In this document: positions 22,601 through 32,006 of the stretch, in pieces
How positions within the stretch are numbered: position 1 is the first letter of the stretch
Layout: every line of letters begins with the position of its first letter
DNA from: Youhaiella tibetensis
Lineage (GTDB): Bacteria; Pseudomonadota; Alphaproteobacteria; Rhizobiales; Devosiaceae
Direction of reading: 5' to 3'
DNA length: 64,000 bases
Assembly: GCF_008000755.1 (NCBI RefSeq)
Contig: NZ_CP041690.1
Span: 2,233,260-2,297,259 of the forward strand
Notes under the pieces: generated by a model
The model's input: the letters and a program-made list of their open reading frames with translations, nothing else
Told to the model about the DNA's origin: nothing
The model's database searches: none
Made by a program: the position numbers and the translations under genes

Positions 22601-23377
22601 TTGACTAAGGCCGGCGATCAATTTCGGCAATCGGATGTTACATTCTGGGGCTTCGCGGCACTCGCCTGCGGCGTCGTCGCAGTTCTATCGGCGAATGTTT
22701 CGGCGCTGATACCTGAAGGGACATTCCTCAGCCTCCATCTTTCCCGCCTCGAAGGCGGCAGCATCACCGAATTGCGCCAGAAAGTGGCCGAACTCTCGGT
22801 GGACGCCGCACGGCTGCGCCAGGATGCGCGCCAGACCCAATCCCAGATCAAGCTCACCGAGAATACGAGCGGAGAGATCGCCCGCCGCGTCGGCGCCCTC
22901 GAGGTAACCTTGCCCGCCCTGGTCGAAGCCATGCCCGGTGCAGCCTCGCTGGACCATTCCATCCTCACCTCCTCGATCGCTGACGATCCGGAACGGGAGA
23001 CCGTACCGGCCGATGGTGGAGCGGTATCGGTCAAGCAGACGCCGATGGCCATTGCCAATTCGTCTGAGCAAAAGGCCGTTGCCGCCGCCCAACCGATTCC
23101 CCAGGCCCTGCCCGCCGCCCAGTTCGGCATTGCGCTCGGGCCTGCCATCGCCTCCACGCAGGCGAGCGCCACGTGGGACGCGCTCAATGTGAAGCTGGGC
23201 GACATTCTTGCCGGACTTGAGCCCGTGATGAACGGGGGTACCGCCGCGGAAGACGGCCACCTGATCGCCGGCCCCTTCGCGGACGTCAAGGACGCCACCG
23301 CGCTCTGCAAGCGCCTCGAGGCTGTCGCGGTCGCCTGCCTTCCGGTGCCCTATATCGGAGCCACGATCACCAACTGA
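22601..23377 (+). CDS. Membrane-anchored protein with SPOR-like C-terminus
   Basis: A 258-residue protein not assignable to a named gene. A short cytoplasmic N-terminus is followed by one membrane span (about 14-34), then a coiled coil (ITELRQKVAELSVDAARLRQDARQ region), an Ala/Pro-rich low-complexity stretch, and a C-terminal segment IAGPFADVKDATALCKRLEA... resembling a SPOR peptidoglycan-binding domain. I chose TTG at 22601 because GGAGG sits five bases upstream; an in-frame ATG at 22532 would add 23 residues but has no ribosome site. It diverges from glmU, so a cell-wall role is plausible but unproven. Confidence 0.65.
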   Translation: MTKAGDQFRQSDVTFWGFAALACGVVAVLSANVSALIPEGTFLSLHLSRLEGGSITELRQKVAELSVDAARLRQDARQTQSQIKLTENTSGEIARRVGALEVTLPALVEAMPGAASLDHSILTSSIADDPERETVPADGGAVSVKQTPMAIANSSEQKAVAAAQPIPQALPAAQFGIALGPAIASTQASATWDALNVKLGDILAGLEPVMNGGTAAEDGHLIAGPFADVKDATALCKRLEAVAVACLPVPYIGATITN

Positions 23378-23421
23378 GCGCGCCGCGCCTGAGGACAGGT
23401 GTGGGCGCAGCCGATTTGCGG

Positions 23422-23449
23422 TTGACAGGAAAAGGCTAAACACTATGTT
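23422..23449 (+). promoter_or_regulatory. Sigma-70 type promoter of tRNA-Lys
   Basis: TTGACA at 23422-23427 (perfect -35), 16-base spacer, TATGTT at 23444-23449 (-10). The tRNA starts about 50 bases after the -10. Confidence 0.75.
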
Positions 23450-23501
23450 CCGCGCCGACACGACACGGTGCTCGAACAGATGTATCGTGGTCACGAGATG
23501 T

Positions 23502-23576
23502 GTGCGCGTAGCTCAGTGGTAGAGCATCCGACTTTTAATCGGATGGTCGAGGGTTCGACCCCCTCCGCGCATACCA
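23502..23576 (+). tRNA. tRNA-Lys (anticodon TTT)
   Basis: The cloverleaf folds completely: acceptor GTGCGCG/CGCGCAT (closing with a G-U pair at 1-72), D stem GCTC/GAGC, anticodon stem TCCGA/TCGGA around loop CTTTTAA with anticodon TTT at 23534-23536, T stem GAGGG/CCCTC with loop TTCGACC, discriminator A at 23573. The next three bases are CCA, so the 3' end is encoded. It decodes AAA and AAG. Confidence 0.97.
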
Positions 23577-23596
23577 TCCCTCCCCTCCAGAGCCGA

Positions 23597-24352
23597 TCAA
23601 CCCGGTAGCGTAACCACCACGGGGCCGCGCTTCGTGGCGACGATCGTATGCTCGTACTGCACCGTCAGGGCCGGCGGCTCGCTTACCAGAGTCCACTCGT
23701 CATCAGGATCCTTCTCGACGGCGTTGCGGCCACCGAGGGAGAGGAACGGCTCGACCGTGAACACCAGGCCTTCGGCGATCTGACGACGCTCGGAACGATC
23801 GGGCCAGGTGGGAATCTCGCCCGGCTCGTCGTGAAGGCTGTAGCCGATGCCATGGCTGGCAAGGTTGCGGATCAACGTATAGCGGTTCTTCTCGGCGAAC
23901 TTACCGATGGCGTTGCCGATATCGGCCAGCGGGGCTCCGGGACGCACGGCACGAATACCGGTCCACATCGCCTTGCGGCCATCGCGGCAGAGGTTTTCGA
24001 CCGCCTTGGCTACCGGCGCGACCGCGTAGGACGCGCCCATGTCGGCAAAGAGTCCGTCCTTTTCGGCCGATACATCGAGATTGACCAGGTCGCCCGGCTG
24101 GATGACCCGCGGCCCGGGTATCCCGTGCGCCACTTCCTCGTTGACGCTAATGCAGGTGGCACCGGGAAATTCGTAGGTGACCTGCGGCGCCGAACGGGCG
24201 CCGGCTTCCGCCAGTACCCGCGCGCCGATCTCGTCGAGCTCCTGAGTGGTGATGCCAGGGCGCAGCGCGCCGGCCATGGCATCGAGCGCCTGGGCGCAGA
24301 TGCGCCCGATTGCCTTGAGTTTTTCGAGCTCTTCGTCGGTCTTGATGATCAT
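23597..24352 (-). CDS. map: Methionine aminopeptidase, type I
   Basis: Removes N-terminal methionine from nascent proteins. The 251 residues carry the dinuclear metal ligands: Asp pair in [19 protein letters not shown], His in [17 protein letters not shown], Glu in [11 protein letters not shown] and Glu in [12 protein letters not shown]. The C-terminal [10 protein letters not shown] is typical of rhizobial members. No N-terminal zinc finger, as expected in bacteria. The start codon overlaps the pgi stop by four bases (ATGA), so it is translated from the pgi message. Confidence 0.96.
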   Translation of the reverse strand: MIIKTDEELEKLKAIGRICAQALDAMAGALRPGITTQELDEIGARVLAEAGARSAPQVTYEFPGATCISVNEEVAHGIPGPRVIQPGDLVNLDVSAEKDGLFADMGASYAVAPVAKAVENLCRDGRKAMWTGIRAVRPGAPLADIGNAIGKFAEKNRYTLIRNLASHGIGYSLHDEPGEIPTWPDRSERRQIAEGLVFTVEPFLSLGGRNAVEKDPDDEWTLVSEPPALTVQYEHTIVATKRGPVVVTLPG

Positions 24353-25992
24353 TGAGACTTCAACTGGTGGAAATAGGCCAGGAGCCCCCGCGTCGAGCTG
24401 TCGTGGCCTTCCGAGGAAGCAGTTCCCTCGACCTTGGGGAGCAGAGCCTTGGCCAATTGCTTGCCGAGTTCAACGCCCCATTGGTCGTAGGAGTTCACGT
24501 TCCAGATCGTGCCCTGGACGAACACCTTGTGCTCGTAAAGGGCAATCAGCGACCCGAGAGTTTCCGGCGTGAGCTTGGAATACATAATGGTATTGGAGGG
24601 GCGATTGCCGGGGAAGACCTTGTGTGGGGTCAGTTCCTTGATCCGCGGCTTGTCGAGGCCCTGCGCCTTGAGTTCGGCCTCGACCTCGTCCTCGGTCTTG
24701 CCGAGCATGAGCGCTTCGGACTGGGCCAGCACGTTCGCCACGAGCTTGGCGTGGTGCGGCGGCAGATGCTCATGGGGGTTGGCTGCGATCAGGAAATCGC
24801 AGGGAATGACATCGGTGCCCTGGTGGATGAGCTGGTAGAACGCGTGCTGGCCATTGGTTCCCGGCTCGCCCCAGACGATGGGGCCGGTCGACCAATCGAC
24901 CTGCTTGCCGTTGAGCGTGACCGACTTGCCATTGCTCTCCATGTCCTGCTGCTGCAGATAGGCGGCGAAGCGGGACAGGCGCTGGTCGTAGGGCAGCACG
25001 GCCTGCGTCGAGAAATCCCAGACGTTCCGGTACCAGACGCCGATCAGGCCCATGATGACCGGCAGGTTCTTTTCCAGCGGCGCCGAAAGGAAATGCGCAT
25101 CCATTTCGGCCGCGCCCTTGAGGAACTTCTCGAAGTTCTCAAAGCCCACCGCGATGGCGATGGGCAGGCCAATCGCCGACCACACCGAATAGCGCCCGCC
25201 GACCCAATCCCAGAAACCGAAGATGCGATCCTGCTTGATGCCGAAAGCATCGCAGGCCGGCAGGTTCGTCGAGAGCGCGGCGAAATGGTCTGAGACCCCC
25301 TCCTCTCCCACACCTTCGGCGATCCATTTGCGGGCCGTGGCCGCATTTGTCATGGTCTCGTCGGTGGTGAAAGTCTTGGATGCCACGATGAACATCGTGC
25401 GCTTGGGATCGAGGCCCTTGAGGGTATCGTGAATATGGGCGCCATCGACGTTCGAAACGTAATGAACGCGCAGGTCGGCGCGGGTATAGGGCGCCAAGGC
25501 CAGCGTCACCATGGCCGGCCCGAGGTCCGAACCGCCGATACCGATGTTGATGACGTCGGTGAACTGCTCGCCAGTGGCGCCACGAATCGAGCCGTCGCGA
25601 ACCTGATCGGAAAACACCTTCATGCGCCCGAGCACGTCCCGCACATCCGGCATGACGTCCTTGCCGTCGATCGGGACAGCCTTGTCGCCCTGGTAGCGCA
25701 GCGCCATGTGCTCTACGGCACGATCTTCGGTGATGTTGATGTGCTCGCCGCCCCACATTGCGTCCCGCCGGGCTTCCAGGTCGACCTGCCGCGCGAAATC
25801 GAAGAGCGCCGCCATCACATCCGCATCGATGCGGTTCTTGGAATAATCGAGCAGGATATCGCCGGCCCTGGCCGAGAATTTCTCGAAGCGCGCCGGATCG
25901 GCCGCGAACATCTCCCGCATCGGCGTCTTGTTGAGGCGCTTCTTGTGCGTTTCCAGCGCGGCAAAAGCCGCCTTGCGTCCAGACTTGGCCAT
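24349..25992 (-). CDS. pgi: Glucose-6-phosphate isomerase
   Basis: Cytosolic enzyme interconverting glucose-6-P and fructose-6-P. The 547-residue protein shows the two family signatures: [15 protein letters not shown] in the first SIS domain and [20 protein letters not shown] in the second, with the catalytic His and Lys region in [17 protein letters not shown] and [12 protein letters not shown]. The frame extends upstream but [13 protein letters not shown] at 25992 is the natural start. Eleven bases separate it from tgt, and its stop overlaps map. Confidence 0.97.
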   Translation of the reverse strand: MAKSGRKAAFAALETHKKRLNKTPMREMFAADPARFEKFSARAGDILLDYSKNRIDADVMAALFDFARQVDLEARRDAMWGGEHINITEDRAVEHMALRYQGDKAVPIDGKDVMPDVRDVLGRMKVFSDQVRDGSIRGATGEQFTDVINIGIGGSDLGPAMVTLALAPYTRADLRVHYVSNVDGAHIHDTLKGLDPKRTMFIVASKTFTTDETMTNAATARKWIAEGVGEEGVSDHFAALSTNLPACDAFGIKQDRIFGFWDWVGGRYSVWSAIGLPIAIAVGFENFEKFLKGAAEMDAHFLSAPLEKNLPVIMGLIGVWYRNVWDFSTQAVLPYDQRLSRFAAYLQQQDMESNGKSVTLNGKQVDWSTGPIVWGEPGTNGQHAFYQLIHQGTDVIPCDFLIAANPHEHLPPHHAKLVANVLAQSEALMLGKTEDEVEAELKAQGLDKPRIKELTPHKVFPGNRPSNTIMYSKLTPETLGSLIALYEHKVFVQGTIWNVNSYDQWGVELGKQLAKALLPKVEGTASSEGHDSSTRGLLAYFHQLKSQ

Positions 25993-26003
25993 CGTAACCC
26001 CTG

Positions 26004-27131
26004 TTAGAGCGGTGGCAGATCGCCACCCGCCCATCCGGCGCGCGTGGCTTCCGCATATTCGGAAAACGTCCCGGCTTCGATAGCGGCCCGGGCACCGGCT
26101 ACAAGTTCTTGATAATAGGCAAGGTTGATCTGCGAAAGGATCATCGCGCCTAAAATCTCTTCGGTCTTCACCAGATGGTGGAGATAGGCTCGCGAAAAGC
26201 GCCGGCAATTGCGGTTGGGCGACTGCTCGTCCACCGGGCGCGCATCATCCTTATGCCGGGCATTCTTCATGTTGATGACGCCGAAGCGCGTGTAGATGTG
26301 CCCGTGCCGGCCGGCGCGGGTCGGGTGCACGCAGTCGAACATGTCGATGCCGCGCTCGATGGCGCCCAGGATGTCGTCGGGCTTGCCGACGCCCATCAGG
26401 TAGCGCGGACGGTCCGAGGGCAGAAGCGGGCAGACGCCGGACAGCACCTCGAACATCACTTCCTGCGGCTCGCCCACCGCAAGGCCACCCACCGCATAGC
26501 CGTCGAAGCCGATCGACTGCAGGCCGGCGGCCGACTTGGCGCGGAGCCGCAGGTCGTCGCCGCCCTGGACGATGCCGAAAAGCGCGCGATTGGCCTGATT
26601 GTTGAACGCGGTCTTGGACCGGTCGGCCCATCGCAGCGAAAGCTCCATGGCCCGCTCGATCTCGCGCGTCTCGCTGGGCAGCGGAATGCACTCGTCGAGC
26701 TGCATGATGATGTCGCTGTCGAGCAGCGTCTGGATCTCGATGGAGCGCTCAGGCGTGAGTGAATAGGCCGAGCCGTCGATATGGGAACGGAAGGTGACGC
26801 CCTTCTCGTCGAGCTTGCGCAGCTTGGCCAGCGACATCACCTGGAACCCGCCGCTGTCGGTCAGAATGGGGCGCTCCCAATCCATGAAGGTGTGAAGCCC
26901 ACCCAGCGACGCGACGCGCTCCGCTCCCGGCCGCAGCATCAGATGGTAGGTGTTGCCCAGAAGGATATCCGCCCCGGTCTCGCGCACCTGTTCGGGATAC
27001 ATGGCCTTGACGGTGCCAGCCGTACCGACCGGCATGAATGCCGGGGTCTGGATGTCGCCGCGAGGGGTGTCGATGCGCCCGCGCCGGGCATTGCCGTCGG
27101 TGGCGAGGAGGGAGAAATTGACCTGCTTCAT
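26004..27131 (-). CDS. tgt: Queuine/preQ1 tRNA-guanine transglycosylase
   Basis: Exchanges guanine-34 for preQ1 in tRNAs with GUN anticodons, in queuosine biosynthesis. The 375 residues include the nucleophile region [13 protein letters not shown], the second catalytic Asp in [15 protein letters not shown], the GGLAVGEP loop for base recognition, and the zinc-binding C-terminus ([13 protein letters not shown], with the Cys and His set beginning around the [14 protein letters not shown] segment). I chose the ATG at 27129-27131 ([13 protein letters not shown]). It is downstream of queA, which performs a later step in the same pathway. Confidence 0.97.
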   Translation of the reverse strand: MKQVNFSLLATDGNARRGRIDTPRGDIQTPAFMPVGTAGTVKAMYPEQVRETGADILLGNTYHLMLRPGAERVASLGGLHTFMDWERPILTDSGGFQVMSLAKLRKLDEKGVTFRSHIDGSAYSLTPERSIEIQTLLDSDIIMQLDECIPLPSETREIERAMELSLRWADRSKTAFNNQANRALFGIVQGGDDLRLRAKSAAGLQSIGFDGYAVGGLAVGEPQEVMFEVLSGVCPLLPSDRPRYLMGVGKPDDILGAIERGIDMFDCVHPTRAGRHGHIYTRFGVINMKNARHKDDARPVDEQSPNRNCRRFSRAYLHHLVKTEEILGAMILSQINLAYYQELVAGARAAIEAGTFSEYAEATRAGWAGGDLPPL

Positions 27132-27176
27132 GGGCGGCGTTCTACCGGTTTGCTCTGGCGCGGACAACGGTGCAAC

Positions 27177-27821
27177 TCACCGGATCGACTCGATGGCCGT
27201 GCTGGCCAGCTCGAACGCCCCGAAGAGAGCGGCGGCGGCAACAGTGAGGCCAAGCAGGCAGACGACGAGCCCGGCCAGAAGTCCGACGCCGTCGCGATTG
27301 AGCATCGAAAAGCTCATGATGCAGAGCCCGACATTGGGAATGGCGTTGATGAAAGGGATCGGGATGGTCATCACTACGCTGATCGCCATCACGAAGATGC
27401 CGAACGGAATGGTCGCGGCCGCCCCGGTGAGCCACTTGAGCCGGGGCCGGGAGAAGCGCGCCGCATAGCGCGCGGCGACGGCCACGCGTTCGCTCAGCTT
27501 GATCAGCAGGCTGAGCGGGAGCTTGCGGTCGCCGATCAGGGCCGGAAGCCGGATGGGCCAGCCGAAGATCATCGCCAGCGCGATGCCAAAGGTCGTCCAG
27601 GCGATGGTGCCGCCGAAACCGGGCGGCCCGGGCAGCATGTTGAGCAGGGTGAAAAGCAGGATCAGCAACCGGTGCGAGCTACGCCCCATGACATCGATCA
27701 GGCGCGAGAAGGTCAGGTTGGGATCGTCGCTCGCCTCCAGCCGCTGCAAGGCAGCGACCATGCGGTCGGTGTAGCGCTCGACGGGACTGCGCGAAACCCC
27801 GCCCGCCCCGTCCGCGCTCAC
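27177..27821 (-). CDS. ExoD-like exopolysaccharide synthesis membrane protein
   Basis: A 214-residue ExoD-family protein, named after the Sinorhizobium ExoD needed for normal exopolysaccharide and alkali tolerance. The N-terminus has [22 protein letters not shown], followed by [19 protein letters not shown] and at least four membrane spans. The start is a GTG whose last two bases belong to the queA stop codon (GTGA overlap); the frame continues upstream into queA without plausible coding, so this start is favoured. It splits queA from tgt. The biochemical role of ExoD is unresolved. Confidence 0.85.
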   Translation of the reverse strand: MSADGAGGVSRSPVERYTDRMVAALQRLEASDDPNLTFSRLIDVMGRSSHRLLILLFTLLNMLPGPPGFGGTIAWTTFGIALAMIFGWPIRLPALIGDRKLPLSLLIKLSERVAVAARYAARFSRPRLKWLTGAAATIPFGIFVMAISVVMTIPIPFINAIPNVGLCIMSFSMLNRDGVGLLAGLVVCLLGLTVAAAALFGAFELASTAIESIR

Positions 27822-28906
27822 TGGTTCGTCCCGGCGTCCGATGGCAGGTCGGCGCGGAACAGCAGCGAGGAATCGCCGTAGGAATAGAAGCGATAGTGGT
27901 TTTCGATCGCATGCCGATAGGCGGCGTGCATCGTCTCGAACCCGGCGAACGCACTCACCAGCATGAACAGCGTCGAGCGCGGCAGGTGGAAATTCGTCAT
28001 GAGGACGTCGACCACGCGGAACCGGAAACCGGGCGTGATGAAGATGTCCGTGTCGTCGGAAAAGGGCGCGAGGGTGCCGGTCGCGCGCGCCGCGCTCTCG
28101 AGCAGGCGCAGGCTCGTCGTTCCGACGGCTACGATCCGCCCGCCACGGGCCTTGGCGGCGAGAATGCGCGATACCGTATCCTCGTCGATCACGCCCCACT
28201 CGGCGTGCATCTTGTGGTCCTTGACGTCATCGACCTTGACCGGAAGGAACGTCCCTGCCCCGACATGGAGCGTCACGCGCTCGAAGGCCACGCCCTTGGC
28301 GGCGAGACGTTCGAGAAGTGACTCGGTGAAGTGCAACCCAGCCGTCGGCGCCGCCACTGCCCCGTCGTGGCGGGCATAGACGGTTTGGTAGTCGGACTTG
28401 TCGCGCTCCTCGAGGTCGCGCTTGGCCCCGATATAGGGCGGCAGCGGCATCGCGCCATGCGATTTGATGGCTTCATCGAGCTCGGCGCCGGACAGGTCGA
28501 AGGTGAGCGTAACCTCCCCTCCCTCTCCCTTTTCCGAGAGCGTAGCCAGCAGCGGCTCCTGCTCGCCATTGCCCAGTTCAAGCCGATCGCCTTCGGCGAG
28601 CCGCTTGGCGGGGCGCGCAAAGGCCTTCCAGGTGCGCGCGTCCACGCGCTTGTGGAGGTTGAAGGCAACGGACGAGCGGTTCTCGCCACGCACGCGGATG
28701 CCGCGCAGATCGGCCGGCAGCACCTTGGTATCGTTGGCCACCAGCACGTCGCCCGGCTGCAGGATGTCGACGAGATCAGTGACGACGCGATCTTCCATAC
28801 CCCTCCCCGGCTCGACCACCAGCATCCGCGCGGAATCGCGGGGCTCGGCCGGGTGAAGGGCGATCAGGTCGTTGGGGAGCTCGAAATCGAAATCGTCTAC
28901 GCGCAT
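27818..28906 (-). CDS. queA: S-adenosylmethionine:tRNA ribosyltransferase-isomerase
   Basis: Converts preQ1-tRNA to epoxyqueuosine-tRNA using SAM. The 362 residues begin [19 protein letters not shown], close to the family consensus, followed by [40 protein letters not shown] and a C-terminal [19 protein letters not shown]. The start at 28904-28906 is fixed by that N-terminus. Downstream it overlaps the ExoD-like gene; upstream a 109-base spacer with two strong hairpins separates it from the cyclophilin gene. Confidence 0.97.
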   Translation of the reverse strand: MRVDDFDFELPNDLIALHPAEPRDSARMLVVEPGRGMEDRVVTDLVDILQPGDVLVANDTKVLPADLRGIRVRGENRSSVAFNLHKRVDARTWKAFARPAKRLAEGDRLELGNGEQEPLLATLSEKGEGGEVTLTFDLSGAELDEAIKSHGAMPLPPYIGAKRDLEERDKSDYQTVYARHDGAVAAPTAGLHFTESLLERLAAKGVAFERVTLHVGAGTFLPVKVDDVKDHKMHAEWGVIDEDTVSRILAAKARGGRIVAVGTTSLRLLESAARATGTLAPFSDDTDIFITPGFRFRVVDVLMTNFHLPRSTLFMLVSAFAGFETMHAAYRHAIENHYRFYSYGDSSLLFRADLPSDAGTNQ

Positions 28907-28955
28907 CGGGAACCGTGCAGGACGCGGGCACGGCGTGCCGCGTCGAAGAAATGCA

Positions 28956-28983
28956 ATGGCGCGGGCCGTAAAGCCCACGCCAT
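28956..28983 (-). terminator. Hairpin in the ppi-queA spacer (distal)
   Basis: ATGGCGTGGGC-TTTACG-GCCCGCGCCAT on the minus strand forms an 11-bp stem (one G-U pair) with a six-base loop. A short T-rich stretch (TGCATTTC) follows, so it is at best a weak intrinsic terminator after the cyclophilin gene. Confidence 0.45.
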
Positions 28984-28988
28984 CAACA

Positions 28989-29009
28989 GCGCCGCGTCAA
29001 CCGCGGCGC
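28989..29009 (-). repeat. Hairpin in the ppi-queA spacer (proximal)
   Basis: GCGCCGCG-GTTGA-CGCGGCGC, a perfect 8-bp stem directly after the cyclophilin stop codon. There is no T tract, so it may protect the message 3' end or help termination together with the next hairpin. Confidence 0.45.
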
Positions 29010-29015
29010 GCATCA

Positions 29016-29492
29016 TCAGGCGATGTCGGCAGCGACCTTGACCGACACCATCTTGTCCGGATCCTGAACGGGCTCGCCGCGCTTGATCTGGTCGACATTT
29101 TCCATGCCCTCGATGACCTTGCCCCAGACCGTGTACTGGCGGTCGAGGAAACGGGCATCGTCGAACACGATGAAGAACTGCGAGTTGGCGCTGTTCGGGT
29201 TCTGGGCGCGGGCCATCGAAACCGCACCGCGAACGTGCGGCTCGGCATTGAATTCCTGCTTGAGGTCCGGGTACTTGGAGCCGCCCATACCGGTGCCGGT
29301 CGGATCACCGGTCTGCGCCATGAAGCCGTCGATCACGCGATGGAACACCACCCCGTCATAGAAGCCTTCACGGGCGAGCTTCTTGATGTGCTCTACGTGG
29401 TTGGGAGCCAGGTCCGGTCGCATCTGAATGACGACGTTGCCTTTGGTGGTCTCGATGACCAGGGTATTTTCGGGATCGGCGTAATCGGCCAT
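29016..29492 (-). CDS. Cytoplasmic cyclophilin-type peptidyl-prolyl isomerase
   Basis: A 158-residue single-domain cyclophilin without signal peptide. The active-site segment is FHRVIDGFMAQTGDPTGTGMGG (catalytic Arg, Phe, Met, Gln), followed by SMARAQNPNSANSQFFIVFDD and the FLDRQYTVWGKVIEGM tail. It accelerates proline isomerisation during folding. It is adjacent (24-base spacer) to a second cyclophilin whose core is nearly the same, which indicates tandem duplication; this copy stayed in the cytosol. Confidence 0.95.
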   Translation of the reverse strand: MADYADPENTLVIETTKGNVVIQMRPDLAPNHVEHIKKLAREGFYDGVVFHRVIDGFMAQTGDPTGTGMGGSKYPDLKQEFNAEPHVRGAVSMARAQNPNSANSQFFIVFDDARFLDRQYTVWGKVIEGMENVDQIKRGEPVQDPDKMVSVKVAADIA

Positions 29493-29516
29493 GAGAGATC
29501 TCCTGAAGGTTCGGGG

Positions 29517-30101
29517 TTACTTGTATTCGATCTTTGCGGAAATGATCTTGTCCGGATCGGTGACAGCGCCGTTATCGGCCTGCGAACCCTTCTTGATATT
29601 GTCCACGAACTCCATGCCCGCAACCACCTTGCCGAAAACGGTGTACTGACCGTTCAGGTGCGGCGCGTCGGCGAACATGATGAAGAACTGCGAATTGGCG
29701 CTGTTCGGGTCCTGCGTGCGCGCCGCGCCGATGACACCACGAACGAACGGCTCGCTCGAGAATTCGGCCGGTAGGTCGGGAAGATCCGAGCCCCCCATGC
29801 CGGTGCCGGTCGGATCGCCGGTCTGCGCCATGAAGCCGTCGATCACGCGATGGAAGACGATGCCATCGTAAAAGCCCTTCTCGGTGAGCGTGACGATGCG
29901 CTCGACATGCTTGGGCGCCAGGTTCGGCAGCAGCTCGATATCGACGGTGCCGTCCTTGAGCTGCAGCATCAGGTGCGGGGTGCCGGTCTGCTGGGCCTGG
30001 GCTGCCTGGGGCACGCCCAGCGCGCTGGCGATGACCGCCACGAAGGCGAATGCAAGAATGCCGATGAAGCGATCGACGCGCGGAAAGGCAGCAGCGCTCA
30101 T
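29517..30101 (-). CDS. Exported cyclophilin-type peptidyl-prolyl isomerase
   Basis: A 194-residue cyclophilin with an N-terminal signal peptide: a basic start, hydrophobic IGILAFAFVAVIASALG, and a likely signal peptidase site near AQAQQT (about residues 35-38), so the enzyme is expected in the periplasm. The catalytic segment FHRVIDGFMAQTGDPTGTGMGG and NSANSQFFIMFADAPHL are intact. The start overlaps the coaD stop codon (ATGA). It is a paralogue of the following cyclophilin gene. Confidence 0.94.
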   Translation of the reverse strand: MSAAAFPRVDRFIGILAFAFVAVIASALGVPQAAQAQQTGTPHLMLQLKDGTVDIELLPNLAPKHVERIVTLTEKGFYDGIVFHRVIDGFMAQTGDPTGTGMGGSDLPDLPAEFSSEPFVRGVIGAARTQDPNSANSQFFIMFADAPHLNGQYTVFGKVVAGMEFVDNIKKGSQADNGAVTDPDKIISAKIEYK

Positions 30102-30589
30102 TTGTTTTTCAGGGCCTTAAGAACGATTGCGGGAACGAAAGCGGCAATGTCACCGCCCAGTTGGGCGATCTGACGCACAAGTGTGGCGGAGATGTGCCGG
30201 ACATGCGGACTGGAGGGCACAAAAACCGTCTGGAGGTCGGGCGCCATCTGGGCGTTCATCCCGACCATCTGCATTTCGTAGTTGTAGTCGGTGGTGTCGC
30301 GCAGGCCACGGATGACCAGCTTGGCCCCCGCCTCGCGCGCCGCCAGGACCATGACGCCATCGAACTCGATGACGTCGATGACGGTGTCGGTACGCTTTCC
30401 GATGGGATCCACGGTCTGGCGCAACAGCTCCATGCGATCCTCGTGGGCGAAAAGCGGCGCCTTTGAATGATGGGTGCCAACGGCGACTACCAGCCTGTCG
30501 ACCAGCTTGCAGGCCCGTTCGATGACGTCGAGGTGCCCATTGGTGACCGGATCGAACGAGCCCGGATAAAAGCCGACAAGCCGCGACAT
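30098..30589 (-). CDS. coaD: Phosphopantetheine adenylyltransferase
   Basis: Penultimate step of coenzyme A synthesis: 4'-phosphopantetheine + ATP to dephospho-CoA. The 163-residue protein has the nucleotidyltransferase motif GSFDPVTNGH (TNGH at 16-19) and the C-terminal SPHVRHISATLVRQIAQLGGD, where most homologues read ISSTLVR. The start at 30587-30589 (MSRLVGFYPGSFDP) was preferred over an upstream in-frame ATG. It heads the run coaD-ppi-ppi-queA-exoD-tgt-pgi-map. Confidence 0.96.
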   Translation of the reverse strand: MSRLVGFYPGSFDPVTNGHLDVIERACKLVDRLVVAVGTHHSKAPLFAHEDRMELLRQTVDPIGKRTDTVIDVIEFDGVMVLAAREAGAKLVIRGLRDTTDYNYEMQMVGMNAQMAPDLQTVFVPSSPHVRHISATLVRQIAQLGGDIAAFVPAIVLKALKNK

Positions 30590-30630
30590 TGACGTCCCCC
30601 GCCTGGTTTTTCGTTGTTGGGCGGGTTGTG

Positions 30631-31251
30631 TCACGCCTGATGCTGCAAGGCAAGCCAGAGGGCCGCCCCGATCAGGATCGCTCCGGCCGCACGATTGACC
30701 TGCAACGCCAACTGGCCCGTCAGCAGATGCCGGGCCCGCGAGGCGATCACGATATAGCCTGTATCGGTGATGAGCGCGGCGCCCATCTCGATCAGCCCCA
30801 ACACCAGCACCTGCGGCCAGGCCGGATGCATCGGGTTGACGAACTGTGGCAGGAAGGCCCCGAAGAACAGGAACGCCTTTGGATTGCTCCAGAGCACGAA
30901 GAAGCCCGATACGACCTGCCGCCAGGCGGTACGCTCGGTGTGTGACTTGTCTACGGAGATCGAGCTCCGCGAGCTCAGATACCCCCAGCCGACCCAGGCG
31001 AGATAGGCCGCCCCGCCCAGCTTGATCCAGAAGAAGGACGCGTTGACCGCTGCCGTGACGGCCTCGAGCGCGATCGCCACTAGGATCACCATGGAAAGCC
31101 GGCCGACCTGCGCTCCCAGTTCCATGAGCATGCCGGCCTTGAACCCGCGCGCCAGGGCCGTGCTGACGATGGCCGAAACGGTGATGCCCGGGACGATGAC
31201 GACCACAAAGGCGGCGATAATGAAGGTGGTGAGGCTGGCTAGATCGAACAC
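30631..31251 (-). CDS. LysE/RhtB-family amino-acid exporter (copy 1)
   Basis: A 206-residue inner-membrane exporter with six predicted spans. The N-terminal half shows the family pattern VVVIVPGITVSAIVSTALARGFKAG, and ALSNPKAFLFFGAFLPQF-like sequence (LWSNPKAFLFFGAFLPQF) in the middle. I set the start at GTG 31249-31251 because MFDLASLTTF then aligns position by position with copy 2 and gives the same length; a longer frame to 31347 overlaps the preceding gene. The first-helix motif reads VPGIT instead of the common PGPxx. Confidence 0.88.
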   Translation of the reverse strand: MFDLASLTTFIIAAFVVVIVPGITVSAIVSTALARGFKAGMLMELGAQVGRLSMVILVAIALEAVTAAVNASFFWIKLGGAAYLAWVGWGYLSSRSSISVDKSHTERTAWRQVVSGFFVLWSNPKAFLFFGAFLPQFVNPMHPAWPQVLVLGLIEMGAALITDTGYIVIASRARHLLTGQLALQVNRAAGAILIGAALWLALQHQA

Positions 31252-31258
31252 GGCGAGG

Positions 31259-32002
31259 TCAAAGCTGATGCTGCATCCAGAGATTGGGTTCGACATAGAC
31301 CGCCTGGTCACGTTCCACATCGACCGACAGCGGCGCCAGGCCACCATCGAAGGCGTATTCCCCGCTCTGCGGAAACCGCAGGCCCGTCCATTCCTGCCAT
31401 TGCGCCAACGTGCCTGGAATCACCATCGAGCGGGGTGCAACCTTCACGATGCGCGCGCCCAAACGCCAGTGCTTGCGCACCCAGGGATCGAATGGCGCGC
31501 CGTCCGGCAGCTGCCACCCGCAATACTGCGCGAACGACTGCAATTGGTATTGGGCCTTGCGCGTCGGACGGACCGGGGCAACCAGGGCACCAAGCCCCTT
31601 GGCCCGCGCCGCTTCTTTCATCGCGCCCAGCATGCGATCGGCAAGATCGGATCCACGCTGGGAGTGCGCAACGACGATCGAGAGAGCCGAAAGAGCATTG
31701 GCCTTGCGGCCTGCACGCATGTCGGACACGCCGCCTCCAAGCACTGCGTCCCATCCCTCATCAGGAAGTTCAGTGCCATCCTCCCAAAGGAACGGAATGG
31801 CGTTCCCCAGGGCAACCACCACGCCCGCCTCGTCGACGGCAATCGTCTGATAGTCGGCAAGTTGCGGATCGTAGAGCGCCTCCCAGGCCCAGTTCGAGAC
31901 CGTGTCGTGCTGCATGTAAGGCGGATAGAGCGCGGCGGTAAGCGCTTCGGCGGCGGGCCGCAGGTCGGGCCGCGCCGCCGCGCTCAGGAGTTGGATGCTC
32001 AA
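31259..32002 (-). CDS. GNAT-like acyltransferase, putative
   Basis: A 247-residue protein with an organisation resembling GNAT acetyltransferases: ALSALSIVVAHSQRGSDLADRMLGAM looks like the acetyl-CoA loop (motif A, with QRGSDLADRM), preceded by strands with YQTIAVDEAGVVVALGNAIPF. Confidence in the fold is moderate because the canonical RxxGxG/A is only partly met. The start is TTG four bases after the copy-2 LysE stop, and the gene ends eight bases before copy 1. Being sandwiched between two exporters, it may modify an exported amino acid; this is inference. Confidence 0.6.
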   Translation of the reverse strand: MSIQLLSAAARPDLRPAAEALTAALYPPYMQHDTVSNWAWEALYDPQLADYQTIAVDEAGVVVALGNAIPFLWEDGTELPDEGWDAVLGGGVSDMRAGRKANALSALSIVVAHSQRGSDLADRMLGAMKEAARAKGLGALVAPVRPTRKAQYQLQSFAQYCGWQLPDGAPFDPWVRKHWRLGARIVKVAPRSMVIPGTLAQWQEWTGLRFPQSGEYAFDGGLAPLSVDVERDQAVYVEPNLWMQHQL

Positions 32003-32006
32003 ACTC

